This document shows positions 1 to 8,906 of a stretch of 64,000 nt of DNA, piece after piece. The notes below the pieces were generated by a model. The model was not told where the DNA came from. It did no database searches and saw nothing but the letters and a program-made list of their open reading frames with translations. The stretch spans positions 124,001 through 188,000 of the forward strand of contig JAPOPW010000024.1 of assembly GCA_026712715.1 (NCBI GenBank). Direction: 5' to 3'. The number at the start of each line of letters is the position of its first letter. Within the stretch, counting starts at the first letter, position 1. Origin of the DNA: Immundisolibacterales bacterium. Lineage in GTDB: Bacteria; Pseudomonadota; Gammaproteobacteria; HK1. The position numbers were made by a program, and so were the translations under genes.

Positions 1-1002
1 GCCGTAGTCGACACCCAGGTTCGTTTCCTCGGTCACGAAGAACGTGTAGAGGCTCATCGTCCATCTCACGTTCGAGGACAACAGTGTCAGCACGAATATG
101 AACTCTTCCCAGCCGCGAATGAACACGAAGACCGCCACCGCAATCATGCCGTTGCTGACCTGGGGCAGCACGACCCTGACGAATGCCTGGCGGCGGGTCG
201 CGCCATCGGTGAGCGCGCTCATCTCGATTTCCCACGGGACGGCGTCGAAGAAGCCTTTCATGATGAAGACGGCAAACGGCATCTCGATGCCGACGATGAC
301 CAGCATCACCCCGGTCAAGGTGTCGAGGAGACCAATCTGCCACATGACGATGAAGATCGGAATCAGCAGCACGGTCGTCGGAAACGCGTGCAATATCAGC
401 ATTGTGGCCAACGAGGAGGCGCGGAAGCGGTACTGGAATCGGGAAATGTAGTAGCCCGCGAGGCTCGAGATCGTCACGACGATCAGGGTGGCCGTACCAG
501 CGATGAAGAGCGAGTTCCAGAACGCCGACCAAACGGAAGGGAACGACGTCAGGCTGAACTCGGGGTTGTCTTCCGCCGCGACGATTTCCCGGTACGCGGT
601 GTTGAACTCGGGAATGTACAGGAACCGGAAATTGTAGAGATGCAGGTGCGGCCCGACGATCACGGCGTAAAGCACTATCGTCACGAGCCAGATGATCCCC
701 CAACCGGTCATCGCGTGGCGCCGGCTGCGGGCCAGGGTCGCCCATACCCACGTCGCGACCACCGCCGGCACGAGGATGAGAATGGACGGCCACAGGACCT
801 TCGTGTCGACCCCCTCCATGCCGGCGGAAAACGCCAGGGTCAGCAACCAGAAGTAGGGCACGATGACCGGAATCGACACCGCGATCAGAAAGGTGAAGAG
901 CGAAGCGTCCTTGGCCCTGCGCGAACGGCGGGCCCTGAACGCGAGCTCGTCCCAATGTCTCTGGGCCTCAGTGCGTCCCGCGTCGATGCCGGTGCCGGAC
1001 AT
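1..1002 (-). CDS. ABC sugar transporter permease, MalG-like (partial)
   Basis: Inner-membrane permease of a carbohydrate-uptake ABC transporter. The reading frame runs from the ATG at 1002 to the left edge without a stop, so the C-terminus is missing; 334 codons are visible. The EAA loop that docks the ATPase lies at about residues 256-280 (EMSALTDGATRRQAFVRVVLPQ region, with the conserved G). Two extra hydrophobic segments at about 67-85 and 98-116 precede the core, so it is longer than an ordinary MalG-type permease. It starts 3 bases after the stop of the upstream permease gene and is therefore surely co-transcribed with it. Substrate cannot be told from the sequence. Confidence 0.9.
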   Translation of the reverse strand, partial: MSGTGIDAGRTEAQRHWDELAFRARRSRRAKDASLFTFLIAVSIPVIVPYFWLLTLAFSAGMEGVDTKVLWPSILILVPAVVATWVWATLARSRRHAMTGWGIIWLVTIVLYAVIVGPHLHLYNFRFLYIPEFNTAYREIVAAEDNPEFSLTSFPSVWSAFWNSLFIAGTATLIVVTISSLAGYYISRFQYRFRASSLATMLILHAFPTTVLLIPIFIVMWQIGLLDTLTGVMLVIVGIEMPFAVFIMKGFFDAVPWEIEMSALTDGATRRQAFVRVVLPQVSNGMIAVAVFVFIRGWEEFIFVLTLLSSNVRWTMSLYTFFVTEETNLGVDYG

Positions 1003-1005
1003 GGG

Positions 1006-1962
1006 CTATTGCACCTCGATCCGGGGTCTCTGGAGCAGCCGTCTCATGTTGGAAATCCGCCACAGGAGCAGGGCCAGGATCACTCCCGGCACGATCAGGA
1101 AGAACGCGAGCGCGGCGCCATAGGCATATTGCCCGGACGAGCCGAACGCGCGCTGAAAGATGAAGATGGCGTAGACCGTGGTGGCGCGGAACGGACCTCC
1201 GCCGGTGATCAGCAGGATGTACTCGAAGCTGGTGAGCAGCGAGAGGGTCTGCCAGATGAAGATGTAGGTGAGAGGCCATCTGAGCTGGGGCAGGGTGATG
1301 TGCCAAACCCTCGCCAGTGAACCGGCCCCGTCGCACCGCGCCGCGTGATACAGGTGCCCGGGAATGCTCCGGATGGCCGACGTCAGGATGATCATGGCGA
1401 AGGATGCACCGATGAAGCCGTTCGCGAAGATGATGACCCACATGGGTGACGTCTGGCGCAGATCGATCGGCTCCTCGGTGCCGGCGAGATGCATGAGCAC
1501 CTGGTTGACGAGGCTCGTGTCCCCGCCATGCACGGACCACACCCAGAGAATGGCGTAGACGACGGACGGACTCATGCGGGGAAGCAGCCAGACGGCGCGG
1601 AAGAAGGTGCCGGAAGTGCGCGAAATCGAGGTCGTCGCAAGCGCCAGGAGAAGGCCGAAGGTCGTGTTGAAGATGAGGAGCGTCGCGCCGACGTACCACA
1701 GGGTCCGCCAGATGACCGCGGGGAGCTGACGATCGCTCACGAAGGCCCGCTCGTAGTTCTTGGTGGTGATCTCCGTGATGCGCAGCTCGCGACCGAGATC
1801 GGTGAACGAGATCGCGATGTCGACGAAGACCGGGACGACGAAGAAGAAGCCGACGACCAGAAAGGCCGGGCCCAGGAACATCGCCATGTTGGCGCGTTCG
1901 CGCCCCTTCATGGAGCTCCGCGCGCTCGCGCGGATCGCCGCATCTTCCGCCGTCGCTCCCAT
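1006..1962 (-). CDS. ABC sugar transporter permease, MalF-like
   Basis: A 318-residue inner-membrane permease, partner of the following permease. About six hydrophobic helices are visible, the first at about residues 28-50 (MFLGPAFLVVGFFFVVPVF). The EAA loop is HAARCDGAGSLARVWHITLP at about 213-232, and the TGGGP signature of MalF/UgpA-type permeases follows. It lies between a binding-protein gene and a second permease, the usual order for family 1 sugar importers. The 144-base gap to the binding-protein gene holds a strong GC stem-loop. Family assignment is firm; the substrate is unknown. Confidence 0.92.
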   Translation of the reverse strand: MGATAEDAAIRASARSSMKGRERANMAMFLGPAFLVVGFFFVVPVFVDIAISFTDLGRELRITEITTKNYERAFVSDRQLPAVIWRTLWYVGATLLIFNTTFGLLLALATTSISRTSGTFFRAVWLLPRMSPSVVYAILWVWSVHGGDTSLVNQVLMHLAGTEEPIDLRQTSPMWVIIFANGFIGASFAMIILTSAIRSIPGHLYHAARCDGAGSLARVWHITLPQLRWPLTYIFIWQTLSLLTSFEYILLITGGGPFRATTVYAIFIFQRAFGSSGQYAYGAALAFFLIVPGVILALLLWRISNMRRLLQRPRIEVQ

Positions 1963-2058
1963 GGAGCTGCTAGGGCCTCGGGAACGTCAGGGCCATCGAG
2001 CCGCGCCCGAAACGGGGACGTGCAGCGGATGCATCGATTCGGCTCGGACGAGTCGCTC

Positions 2059-2085
2059 CCGGGGGGGCGGCGTGCGCCCCCCCGG
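2059..2085 (-). promoter_or_regulatory. Intercistronic GC stem-loop after binding-protein gene
   Basis: A perfect 11-bp inverted repeat (arms 2059-2069 and 2075-2085, 5-base loop), almost all G and C, lies 21 bases after the stop of the binding-protein gene and upstream of the permease pair. No U-tract follows, so a full intrinsic terminator is unlikely. Such stems between a binding-protein gene and its permeases are known to protect the upstream mRNA or attenuate readthrough, giving more binding protein than permease. That role is inference. Confidence 0.65.
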
Positions 2086-2106
2086 AAAGCCGGTCGCGCC
2101 GGCGCG

Positions 2107-3468
2107 CTAGTTCACGACGATGCTGTCGGGGATGCGTGCGCCCGCTTCTTCGATGACGTACACGGCCGCATCCGCCGCGGACAACTGCCCGGTTTCCACG
2201 CCCTGCAGCGCCTCGTAGATGACCGCGTTCAGCGTGCCGAAGTCCGGGTGGTTCGGCATGTAGTGGGTGAACTCGAGGAGTTCGGTCGCCAGAGCCAGCG
2301 TCCATGCTTCGGCATAACGGGGATCATCGAGCTGGGCGCGCTTGATTCCGATATGCGTCGTCGTCACCGCATGATCCGTGTTCAGCTCCGCATCGGACGC
2401 ATACCCCACGACGGTGGCCGCGGTCTCGGCATGCTCGCCCGCTCCCACGCCGTAGACGATCGGGTGGGTGAGGCTGCCCGGCCGGCCGCCCTTCTCCGGT
2501 GCGGGCGCCGCCGTCCAGCCGAACTGCTCGAAGAAGGACTCCTGATCGCTCGGCACCCCGCGCGGGAAGGCGGACGACCCCAGGTCCCAGACGCCGTACA
2601 TCCACATCGCGGCATTGTTGTCCTGGTAGAACTGGTCCCTGATGTAGTTCCACTCCAGCGAGGTGTTGTTGCCCGGCGTCACCCCGTTCTCGACATTGCG
2701 CTCGAACCAGCCGTAGGCATCGGCGAGCTTGTCCTCCTCCAGGAGAAGCTTGCCGGTCTCGGGATCCAGAAAGCTCGAGCCGTACTGGTTGAAGATCATG
2801 AGGTAGTCGGGTCCGCGCGAGGGCCGGTGCAGGATCCCGTACTCGGCGTCGGTCTTCTCGACCACCTGTTGCGCGATGTCCGACATGTCGTCGAGGGTGA
2901 CCTCCCCGGCGAGGACGCGTTCGTCGAGGCTCTCGATCTCCTCGTCGGAAAAGCCAGCCTGGCGCATCAGGTTCTTGTTGAAGAAGAACATCCGCGCTTC
3001 GGCGTCCTGGGGGACCGCGAAGCGCCGTCCGCCGCATTCCGTGGAAGCCCAGAGGGACGGAAATATGTCGGCGAAGAACTCGGGGTGGTCGTTCGTGAAG
3101 TCGGTGAGATCGAAGAGGAAGCCCGGTTCCGCGAAAGCGCAGATCCACTCGTGCGCGGCGTGGAAGATGTCGGGCCCTTCGCCGATCGCGTAGCTCCGCA
3201 GCAACCTCTCGGCATCGCCGTCGTACCCGCCCTGATCGGGCTGCTCAAGCACGGTGATCGAGACCCGGTAGTCGGCGCCGTCCTTCTCGAGCTGGGCGTT
3301 CAGGCGCTCTGCGCCCTTGAGGATGTTGCCCGGCCGGAGCGGCCCGGACGGGTCGGCCCGCGACCAGAGCGTGAGCTCGATCATGTCCTGCGCGGACGCG
3401 CTGATACCGGGAAGCGAAGCGGAAAATGCGAGCACGGCCGCCGCAGTTGAATGTAACAGCGTTCTCAT
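2107..3468 (-). CDS. ABC transporter solute-binding protein, family 1
   Basis: A 453-residue exported binding protein that delivers a carbohydrate-like ligand to the permeases downstream. The start is set at the ATG at 3468 because it has a GAGGA ribosome site 8 bases upstream and opens a typical signal peptide (MRTLLHSTAAAVLAFSASLP, cleavage near SASAQD); an upstream in-frame ATG would add 19 unlikely residues. No lipobox cysteine is seen, so it should be free periplasmic protein. The mature part begins IELTLWSRADPSGP and has the two-lobed family 1 look (DIFHAAHEW, RFAVPQDAEARMFFFNKNL). It heads the second of two importer operons in the window. Confidence 0.88.
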   Translation of the reverse strand: MRTLLHSTAAAVLAFSASLPGISASAQDMIELTLWSRADPSGPLRPGNILKGAERLNAQLEKDGADYRVSITVLEQPDQGGYDGDAERLLRSYAIGEGPDIFHAAHEWICAFAEPGFLFDLTDFTNDHPEFFADIFPSLWASTECGGRRFAVPQDAEARMFFFNKNLMRQAGFSDEEIESLDERVLAGEVTLDDMSDIAQQVVEKTDAEYGILHRPSRGPDYLMIFNQYGSSFLDPETGKLLLEEDKLADAYGWFERNVENGVTPGNNTSLEWNYIRDQFYQDNNAAMWMYGVWDLGSSAFPRGVPSDQESFFEQFGWTAAPAPEKGGRPGSLTHPIVYGVGAGEHAETAATVVGYASDAELNTDHAVTTTHIGIKRAQLDDPRYAEAWTLALATELLEFTHYMPNHPDFGTLNAVIYEALQGVETGQLSAADAAVYVIEEAGARIPDSIVVN

Positions 3469-3722
3469 CGTGCATTCCTCCCAAAACCGGGGTGCCGGGA
3501 CGGCGAGCCGCGGAGCCGACACCACCTACCTGTTGACTGGACCGGGCAAGGTATCACCTTCGCCGCTTCAAGGGCCAGCCTTGGAATCGGGGTTGTTCCG
3601 ATTCCACGGACGCCCCGATGATCGAACGGAAAACGAAAACGGGTGGTCCTGGGGCCTGCATTCCCCCCGCGGGCGGCCCGAATTCGGCTTGTCCCCCCCT
3701 TCGTCGAGGGACGTGCCCCCGC

Positions 3723-4589
3723 TCAGCCCTTGACCGCGCCGAGGGTGAGGCCGCGCACGATGTAGCGCTGGGCGAGAAGGGCGATCAGCACCGGCGGGAC
3801 CATCGCGATGAGCGCCCGCACCGCCATGAACCAGAACTGGACGCCTCGCGTGTCCACCGAACCCGCGATGAAGACCGGAATCGTGAGGCTGTCCCGGCTC
3901 GACAGGGTGATCGCGAACAGGAACTCGTTCCAGGAGAAGGCGAACGAGATGAGCGCGGTGGCCGCGATGCTGGGAGCGGCGAGGGGGAGCGCGACCCGCA
4001 TGAAGGCGGTTCGATAGGTGCCGCCGTCGACCAGCACCGCCTCTTCGAGCTCCAGGGGAAGGTCGAGAAAGGTCTGGCGCAGGATCACGACCGCGAAGGG
4101 CAGGACGAAGGTCGCATTGACGAGGATGAGCGCGAGTTGGGTATCGAGCAGCCCGAACGCCCGCATGACGAGATAGAAAGGGATCACCGTCGCGACCGGG
4201 GGCAGGATGCGCTGCGAGAGGAACCAGATCGTGATGTCGATGTTCGGGACCCGGCGGAAGCGAAAGCGGGCGAGGGCGTAGGCGGCCGGGGTCCCGAGGG
4301 CGAGGGCGAGCACGGACGCTCCAACCGACACGATGGTGCTGTTCGCGAGCGCGCGCCGCGACTCAGGTGAAGAGAGCTGCGTGATCCAGTTGTCGAGGGT
4401 CGGATCGAAGCTCAGCCACGGGACGCCGAGCCCCGAGACCGTGAACGTGTCGATGGGGTTGCGGAGCCCCTGGGAAATCGCCCAGTAGAACGGAAAGAAG
4501 AAGGCCAGGGTCACGCAGATCGCGACGAGCCACAGGAGAGACTCGCCGAACCCGCGTTCCCCGACGGGGCGTGCGGCCATCTCAGCCAT
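3723..4589 (-). CDS. ABC sugar transporter permease, MalG-like
   Basis: A 288-residue inner-membrane permease. The first helix is at about residues 17-38, and the EAA loop sits at about 181-205 (ELEEAVLVDGGTYRTAFMRVALP), followed by the SFAFSWNEFLFAI helix typical of MalG-type proteins. Its start overlaps the end of the upstream permease by 8 bases, so translation is probably coupled. It closes the first importer operon; about 250 non-coding bases separate it from the next binding-protein gene, room for that gene's own promoter. Substrate unknown. Confidence 0.92.
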   Translation of the reverse strand: MAEMAARPVGERGFGESLLWLVAICVTLAFFFPFYWAISQGLRNPIDTFTVSGLGVPWLSFDPTLDNWITQLSSPESRRALANSTIVSVGASVLALALGTPAAYALARFRFRRVPNIDITIWFLSQRILPPVATVIPFYLVMRAFGLLDTQLALILVNATFVLPFAVVILRQTFLDLPLELEEAVLVDGGTYRTAFMRVALPLAAPSIAATALISFAFSWNEFLFAITLSSRDSLTIPVFIAGSVDTRGVQFWFMAVRALIAMVPPVLIALLAQRYIVRGLTLGAVKG

Positions 4590-5529
4590 AGGTCTCTCGC
4601 AGCCGGCGGAAGGTCAGCATGATGATGATCATGACGGTGATGAGAAGCCCGTAGCAAAGCGCGCTCGCATAGCCGAGGTCGAAGAAGCGGATCCCGGTCC
4701 GGAAGGCGAGGAACGAATACGACTGGGTCGCGATCCCGGGCCCGCCGCCGGTGAGCGCGAAGGGGATATCGAAGACCTTGAGCGCCTCCGCGAGCCGGAG
4801 CAGCAGCACGATGACGATGGTGTTCTGGAGGATGGGCAGGAGCACCATGCGGAGCATCTGCCAGCCGTTGGCGCCGTCCACCACCGCTGCTTCGTAGAGC
4901 TCGTCCGGCACCGACTGGAGGGCGGCGAGGAACACGAGGAAGCAGAACGGCGTCCATTGCCAGATGTCGACGAAGATCACGCTGAACAGAGCCCAGTCCG
5001 GGTCCGACAGGAACGGGAATCCGAGAAAGCCGAGCGGACCGCCCTCCTCGTAGAGAATGGTGAAGAAGAGGTAGCCGGCCGCGAGCGGGGTCGCGAAGAT
5101 CGGCAGGATCATGACCGCCCTCATGGCGGCGCGCCCCGCGAGATGCCGGTTGAACAGGACCGCGAGCAGGAACCCGAGCGCGAGCTCGATGCTCACCGAA
5201 GACAGGATGAACGTCAGGGTGATCCGGACCGAGGTCGCGACCTGGTTGTCCTTGAATATGCGCTTGAAGTTCTTGAGCCCCTGGAAGGTGGTGGTGTTGA
5301 TCTGCTCCTTGTGGATGATGGTCCGCATCCGTTGCTTGCCGTTGGCGAGCATGATGGGGTCGCCCGCCTCGTCGAACATTGGAACCCGTTCGCGGGTGAT
5401 CTCGGTCTTGCTGTCGATCTTGAGGAAGGCGATGTAGAGCGAGTACCCGAGCGGGAACACGGTGAACGCGAGCACCCACACGACCGCGGGGGCAAGGAAG
5501 AGGAATCGCGCGTTGCTCGTCCAGCGCAT
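4582..5529 (-). CDS. ABC sugar transporter permease, MalF-like
   Basis: A 315-residue inner-membrane permease with a first helix at about residues 9-35 and the EAA loop DELYEAAVVDGANGWQMLRM at about 208-227, then the TGGGP motif. Between helices one and two it carries a long charged periplasmic loop (about residues 36-78, ITRERVPMFDEAGDPIMLAN and following), which is unlike its paralogue at 1006-1962 and could touch the large binding protein encoded just upstream. It overlaps the partner permease by 8 bases. Family firm, ligand unknown. Confidence 0.92.
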   Translation of the reverse strand: MRWTSNARFLFLAPAVVWVLAFTVFPLGYSLYIAFLKIDSKTEITRERVPMFDEAGDPIMLANGKQRMRTIIHKEQINTTTFQGLKNFKRIFKDNQVATSVRITLTFILSSVSIELALGFLLAVLFNRHLAGRAAMRAVMILPIFATPLAAGYLFFTILYEEGGPLGFLGFPFLSDPDWALFSVIFVDIWQWTPFCFLVFLAALQSVPDELYEAAVVDGANGWQMLRMVLLPILQNTIVIVLLLRLAEALKVFDIPFALTGGGPGIATQSYSFLAFRTGIRFFDLGYASALCYGLLITVMIIIMLTFRRLRETYG

Positions 5530-5612
5530 CGATCAGGCTCGGGTGCGGGGCGCGGCGGGGGGGCGCGCGTTTGGGGGGACACCGCCGCGGCGCAGGCTGC
5601 GGCGGGCGCGGT

Positions 5613-5642
5613 GCCCGGGGGGCGGACAGCCGCCCCCCGGGC
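5613..5642 (-). promoter_or_regulatory. Intercistronic GC stem-loop after binding-protein gene
   Basis: A perfect 13-bp inverted repeat (arms 5613-5625 and 5630-5642, loop ACAG-type 4 bases) in the gap between the binding-protein gene and its permeases, 18 bases past the stop codon. It matches in place and composition the stem-loop at 2059-2085 of the sister operon, although the flanking sequence differs. No U-run follows. A role in mRNA stability or partial termination is inferred. Confidence 0.65.
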
Positions 5643-5660
5643 CGGTGCGTGGACGGAGAA

Positions 5661-7307
5661 TCAGCCTCCGAAGCCGATGGCGTCCTGGTAGTACTTGAGC
5701 TGCGAATCGCGACCGAGGCGCTCCGTGATCGCTTCCCACGTCTCGGCCGTCTGGTCGAGGGCCTCCTGCGGGGTGAACTGACCGCTCATCGTCGCGGAGA
5801 GGTTCTTGTCGAGGATGTCCCAGTACTCGAAGGTGCCGGGAATCCGGAGGTAGGTGAGGATCGTGTCGGCGTAGAAGTTCTCGTAGTACGCCTGGGTGTA
5901 GGTCTTCACGTCCTCCGCATCCCATCCGGCCGACACGTACTCGTCAACCGTGGCCTCGCCGAGGGGCTTCAGGAACTGGTAGCTGTAGCCCGGGTCGACG
6001 CCGGTCCAGCCGAACTGCGAGTTCCACAGCGACACCTCCTTCATCGCCATCAGCGACCAGAACGAGAAGGTCGCTTCCGGGTTCGCGGAGAAGGCGGACA
6101 CGACGCCGTGCCACGAGCCGCCCGTCGTGTTGCCGACCGGGACCGGGTTCTCCTGCTTCACGAACTCGCCGGTCGCATGGTCGTAGTACTCGTCCGAGGC
6201 GGGCAGGATCGCGGACGCGCAATCGCCCTGGATCTTCGAGCGCGCGGTGTCCTGGCAGAGCGAGCCGACGTCGCCCCAGCTGAAGACGAAGACGGCCTTG
6301 CCGCGCAGGAAGTAGTCCCACGCCTCGCCGAGAGCCCACCCGACCTGGGCCGCCGGCCCGGTCTGGTGGAGGTCCACCAGGAACTCGAGCGCCTTGACGT
6401 GGCCCGGGCTGTTGATCATCGGCGTCATGTCGGTCGGGTCGAACCAGTACACGTTGTGGTGCTGGCTGACTTCCGGCCCCGGGGTGACCGCGAACGAGGC
6501 GGAAAGGGACTGGAAGTGGTAGTGGCCCTGCTCGCCGACCTTGAGGTGGAGCACCATGCCGCTGTCCGCCTCGTCGTCGTTGGCGTCCCAGTTCTTGCCG
6601 TTGAAGTAGGCGGCGATGTCGCGGAGCTGCTGCCAGGTCTTGGGCGGCTCCGGCAGGTCGTAGCCGTACTCCGACTTGAACGCGGCCATGTGTTCCGGGT
6701 CGGTGAGGGCGCTCTTGCGGTAGTAGAGCACCTGCCCGTCCGCGTCGTTCAGGATCCCGAAGCCTTCACCCTCCCAGGTGTGCAGGGCCTTGAGGGAATC
6801 GGGCATCACGTCGTAGGACCACTTCGGATGGTCGCCGGAGGCGATGAGGTCGTCGACGGGATACGCATAGCCCTGCGGGGCGATGTCGCCGTACCAGAAG
6901 GCGCCGACGATGAACCCGTCGTACTCCCCCGTGCCGTTGCGCACGTCGAGCAGCATCTTCGAGTACGCCTCTGCGTAGGGAAGCTCGACGATGGTGACCT
7001 TGCCGCCGGTCAGCTCTTCCCACACGGGCCGGAACGCATGAAGCGGGCCCGAGATGCCGCCCTTGGGGCCGCTCGCGAGGGTGGATACGGTGATCTCGGT
7101 TCCCGCGAAGGGCTGCTCGCCCTCCTTGATCAGGGCGCCGAGGTCTGCCGCAGGCACCGTGATCATGGTGTCGTCGTAGACCTCGCCGAGCTTCATGGTG
7201 ACCGTGCCGTCCGCGTTCCAGTCGACGGCGTCGCCGGCGAACGACGCCGACGCGAGGCCGAGCGCGGCCGCCGCGGCCAGTCCGGTCGAGAGATGGCTCT
7301 TTTTCAT
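5661..7307 (-). CDS. Large ABC transporter solute-binding protein, family 1
   Basis: A 548-residue exported binding protein, clearly larger than the usual 400-450. The ATG at 7307 is chosen because GAGGAA lies 7 bases upstream and it opens a clean signal peptide (MKKSHLSTGLAAAAALGLAS, cleavage after ASFA); the longer in-frame extension of 84 residues is low-complexity and has no signal peptide. No lipobox. Motifs such as FAGTEITVSTLASGPKGG, EYDGFIVGAFWYGDIAP and GGSWHGVVSAFSANPEAT fit an extracellular solute-binding fold. It heads the first importer operon, downstream of the sugar kinase. The ligand is unknown; an oligosaccharide or polyol would suit the size and context, as inference only. 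Confidence 0.87.
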   Translation of the reverse strand: MKKSHLSTGLAAAAALGLASASFAGDAVDWNADGTVTMKLGEVYDDTMITVPAADLGALIKEGEQPFAGTEITVSTLASGPKGGISGPLHAFRPVWEELTGGKVTIVELPYAEAYSKMLLDVRNGTGEYDGFIVGAFWYGDIAPQGYAYPVDDLIASGDHPKWSYDVMPDSLKALHTWEGEGFGILNDADGQVLYYRKSALTDPEHMAAFKSEYGYDLPEPPKTWQQLRDIAAYFNGKNWDANDDEADSGMVLHLKVGEQGHYHFQSLSASFAVTPGPEVSQHHNVYWFDPTDMTPMINSPGHVKALEFLVDLHQTGPAAQVGWALGEAWDYFLRGKAVFVFSWGDVGSLCQDTARSKIQGDCASAILPASDEYYDHATGEFVKQENPVPVGNTTGGSWHGVVSAFSANPEATFSFWSLMAMKEVSLWNSQFGWTGVDPGYSYQFLKPLGEATVDEYVSAGWDAEDVKTYTQAYYENFYADTILTYLRIPGTFEYWDILDKNLSATMSGQFTPQEALDQTAETWEAITERLGRDSQLKYYQDAIGFGG

Positions 7308-7669
7308 GGAATGATTCCTCTTTGGTGTGCGGCCGCCGATGGTCGGGAGGCCGCGGAATACCGGCCGGATGCTGCGCATCGCGATATGGCCCGGCGTCGC
7401 GACGAAGCTACCGCAGGGGCGCGGCGGATTGCAACCGGCAAACCACCCGCCGGCCCCCGCCGGCCGTTCCGCGGCGCGGCGGGGCGCGGCCGGGGAGGGT
7501 ACGTGGGACCGGGCAACCGCGGCGCTGCCCCGCCCGGGAGAGAGACCGGTCCTCGGCACGCGCGGTACGGCGCCGTCGGGCGGTGGCGGCAGCGGTTGCG
7601 GGCGCGAGGATCCGGCTCAAGGTACGGGCCACGGTCGCGGCGACTGGCGGGGCGGTCCCGGGCGAGCGC
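7308..7669. other. Non-coding gap between kinase and importer operon
   Basis: 362 very GC-rich bases between the end of the kinase gene and the start of the binding-protein gene, both minus strand. It should hold the promoter of the importer operon. I could not find a convincing -35/-10 pair. Open frames here lack ribosome sites and recognisable protein sequence, so I call no gene. Confidence 0.4.
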
Positions 7670-8692
7670 TCAGCCGGGGCCTTCGCGGTAGCCGTAAGGC
7701 CCGGTCTTCGCCTCGCAGTCCTGCCACGTGCCGATCATGGCGTTCGTGTCGAGGCTCTCGAGGCACACCGCGGCGACCGAGACGGCGAGCTCGAGGCCCC
7801 GTGGAACCGGCCAGCCCTCGTGCAGGCCGTAGACGAAGCCGGCCGCGAAGGCGTCCCCCGCTCCCACCGCGCTCACGACGCGCGAGTCGGGCCACCGGAC
7901 CGCGGATTGCAGGTGGAGGTCGCCCTCGGCATCGACCGCCACCGCCCCCTCGGGGAAGTGGATGGCGGCTGCCTGCCGGACCCCCATCTCCCGCAGCCGC
8001 CGGCACGCGCGGCCGGCCGCCTCCCAGTCGAGCCTGCCCCCCGGGCGGATCTCGACCCCGCTCACCGCCTCGCCCTCGTGGTCGTTGATGACGATGCTGT
8101 CGAGGTACGGCAGGCACGGGCGCACGATCGGACGCAGGACCTCCGGGTCCAGGCTCGCCATCTCCATGTTGGTGCGGAAGCCCTGCTCGCGGGCCCGGGC
8201 GAGGACACGCGTCCACCCGTTGCCACCGCGGGAATCCGGCGCGTCGAGGCGCGGGTGAAGACCGGGGGCCCCCACGTGGAAAATGCGCCCGCGCACGAGG
8301 CTCGGATCGCAGTGGCTCTCCTCCAGCAGCTCGGCGGCGCCGCGGAAGCCGAAGAACGTTCGGCGCCCGTTCACCTGCGAGGCCATGACCAGCGTGTACA
8401 TCTGCGGCGCCTCACGGGTGAGGATCATCCCCTCCGGCGAGATTCCGTGCCGTTCGAGCGCGTCAAGGACCACCCGGCCGTTGTCGTCGTCGCCGAGGAG
8501 GCCCTGGCACTCGACCCGCATGGAGGGGTCGAGACGGCGCAGGTTCGCGGCGATGTTGTAGCCGGGCCCCCCGGCCGCGAGCTGGCGCGACTTGATCAGG
8601 GTCGTCTTGTCCTCCGGCGGATAGGCCTCGATCGCCATGTTGTGGTCGGTGATGAACGACCCGAAGGTCAACACACCGCTTCGCTCCGTCAT
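7670..8692 (-). CDS. PfkB-family carbohydrate kinase
   Basis: A 340-residue cytosolic ribokinase-type sugar kinase, which would phosphorylate an imported sugar, nucleoside or sugar acid with ATP. The N-terminal signature GGPGYNIAANLRRL is at 41-54 and the C-terminal PfkB signature AVGAGDAFAAGF is at 275-286, with Asp280 as the expected catalytic base and GAG as the anion hole. VINDHEGEAV at 201-210 is the usual lid region. It lies upstream of the importer operons on the same strand, so it probably acts on their substrate. Which sugar cannot be judged from sequence alone. Confidence 0.88.
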   Translation of the reverse strand: MTERSGVLTFGSFITDHNMAIEAYPPEDKTTLIKSRQLAAGGPGYNIAANLRRLDPSMRVECQGLLGDDDNGRVVLDALERHGISPEGMILTREAPQMYTLVMASQVNGRRTFFGFRGAAELLEESHCDPSLVRGRIFHVGAPGLHPRLDAPDSRGGNGWTRVLARAREQGFRTNMEMASLDPEVLRPIVRPCLPYLDSIVINDHEGEAVSGVEIRPGGRLDWEAAGRACRRLREMGVRQAAAIHFPEGAVAVDAEGDLHLQSAVRWPDSRVVSAVGAGDAFAAGFVYGLHEGWPVPRGLELAVSVAAVCLESLDTNAMIGTWQDCEAKTGPYGYREGPG

Positions 8693-8906
8693 CCGTTACG
8701 CCTCCTGTCGACTGGCCAACGCCCGAATGTGGCTGACGCCCGCATGGTTCGGTTCGTTGATCCGGGGAAGATGCCTGTTGAGGGTAGTATGTCGGAAGCG
8801 GCGAAGAAACCGTGCGGCGCGCCCGGCCCTGGTCCTCGTCCCGGTCCCGGCGGCGCGAGCCTGCGCGCGGGACTGCGCCTCCCGAATCGGGTCTGGAGTG
8901 GGGTCG

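Noticed and set aside
5553..5660. Very G-rich and C-rich runs as a possible intrinsic terminator
   Set aside because: A strong stem exists but there is no U-tract, and the permease genes that follow must be transcribed.
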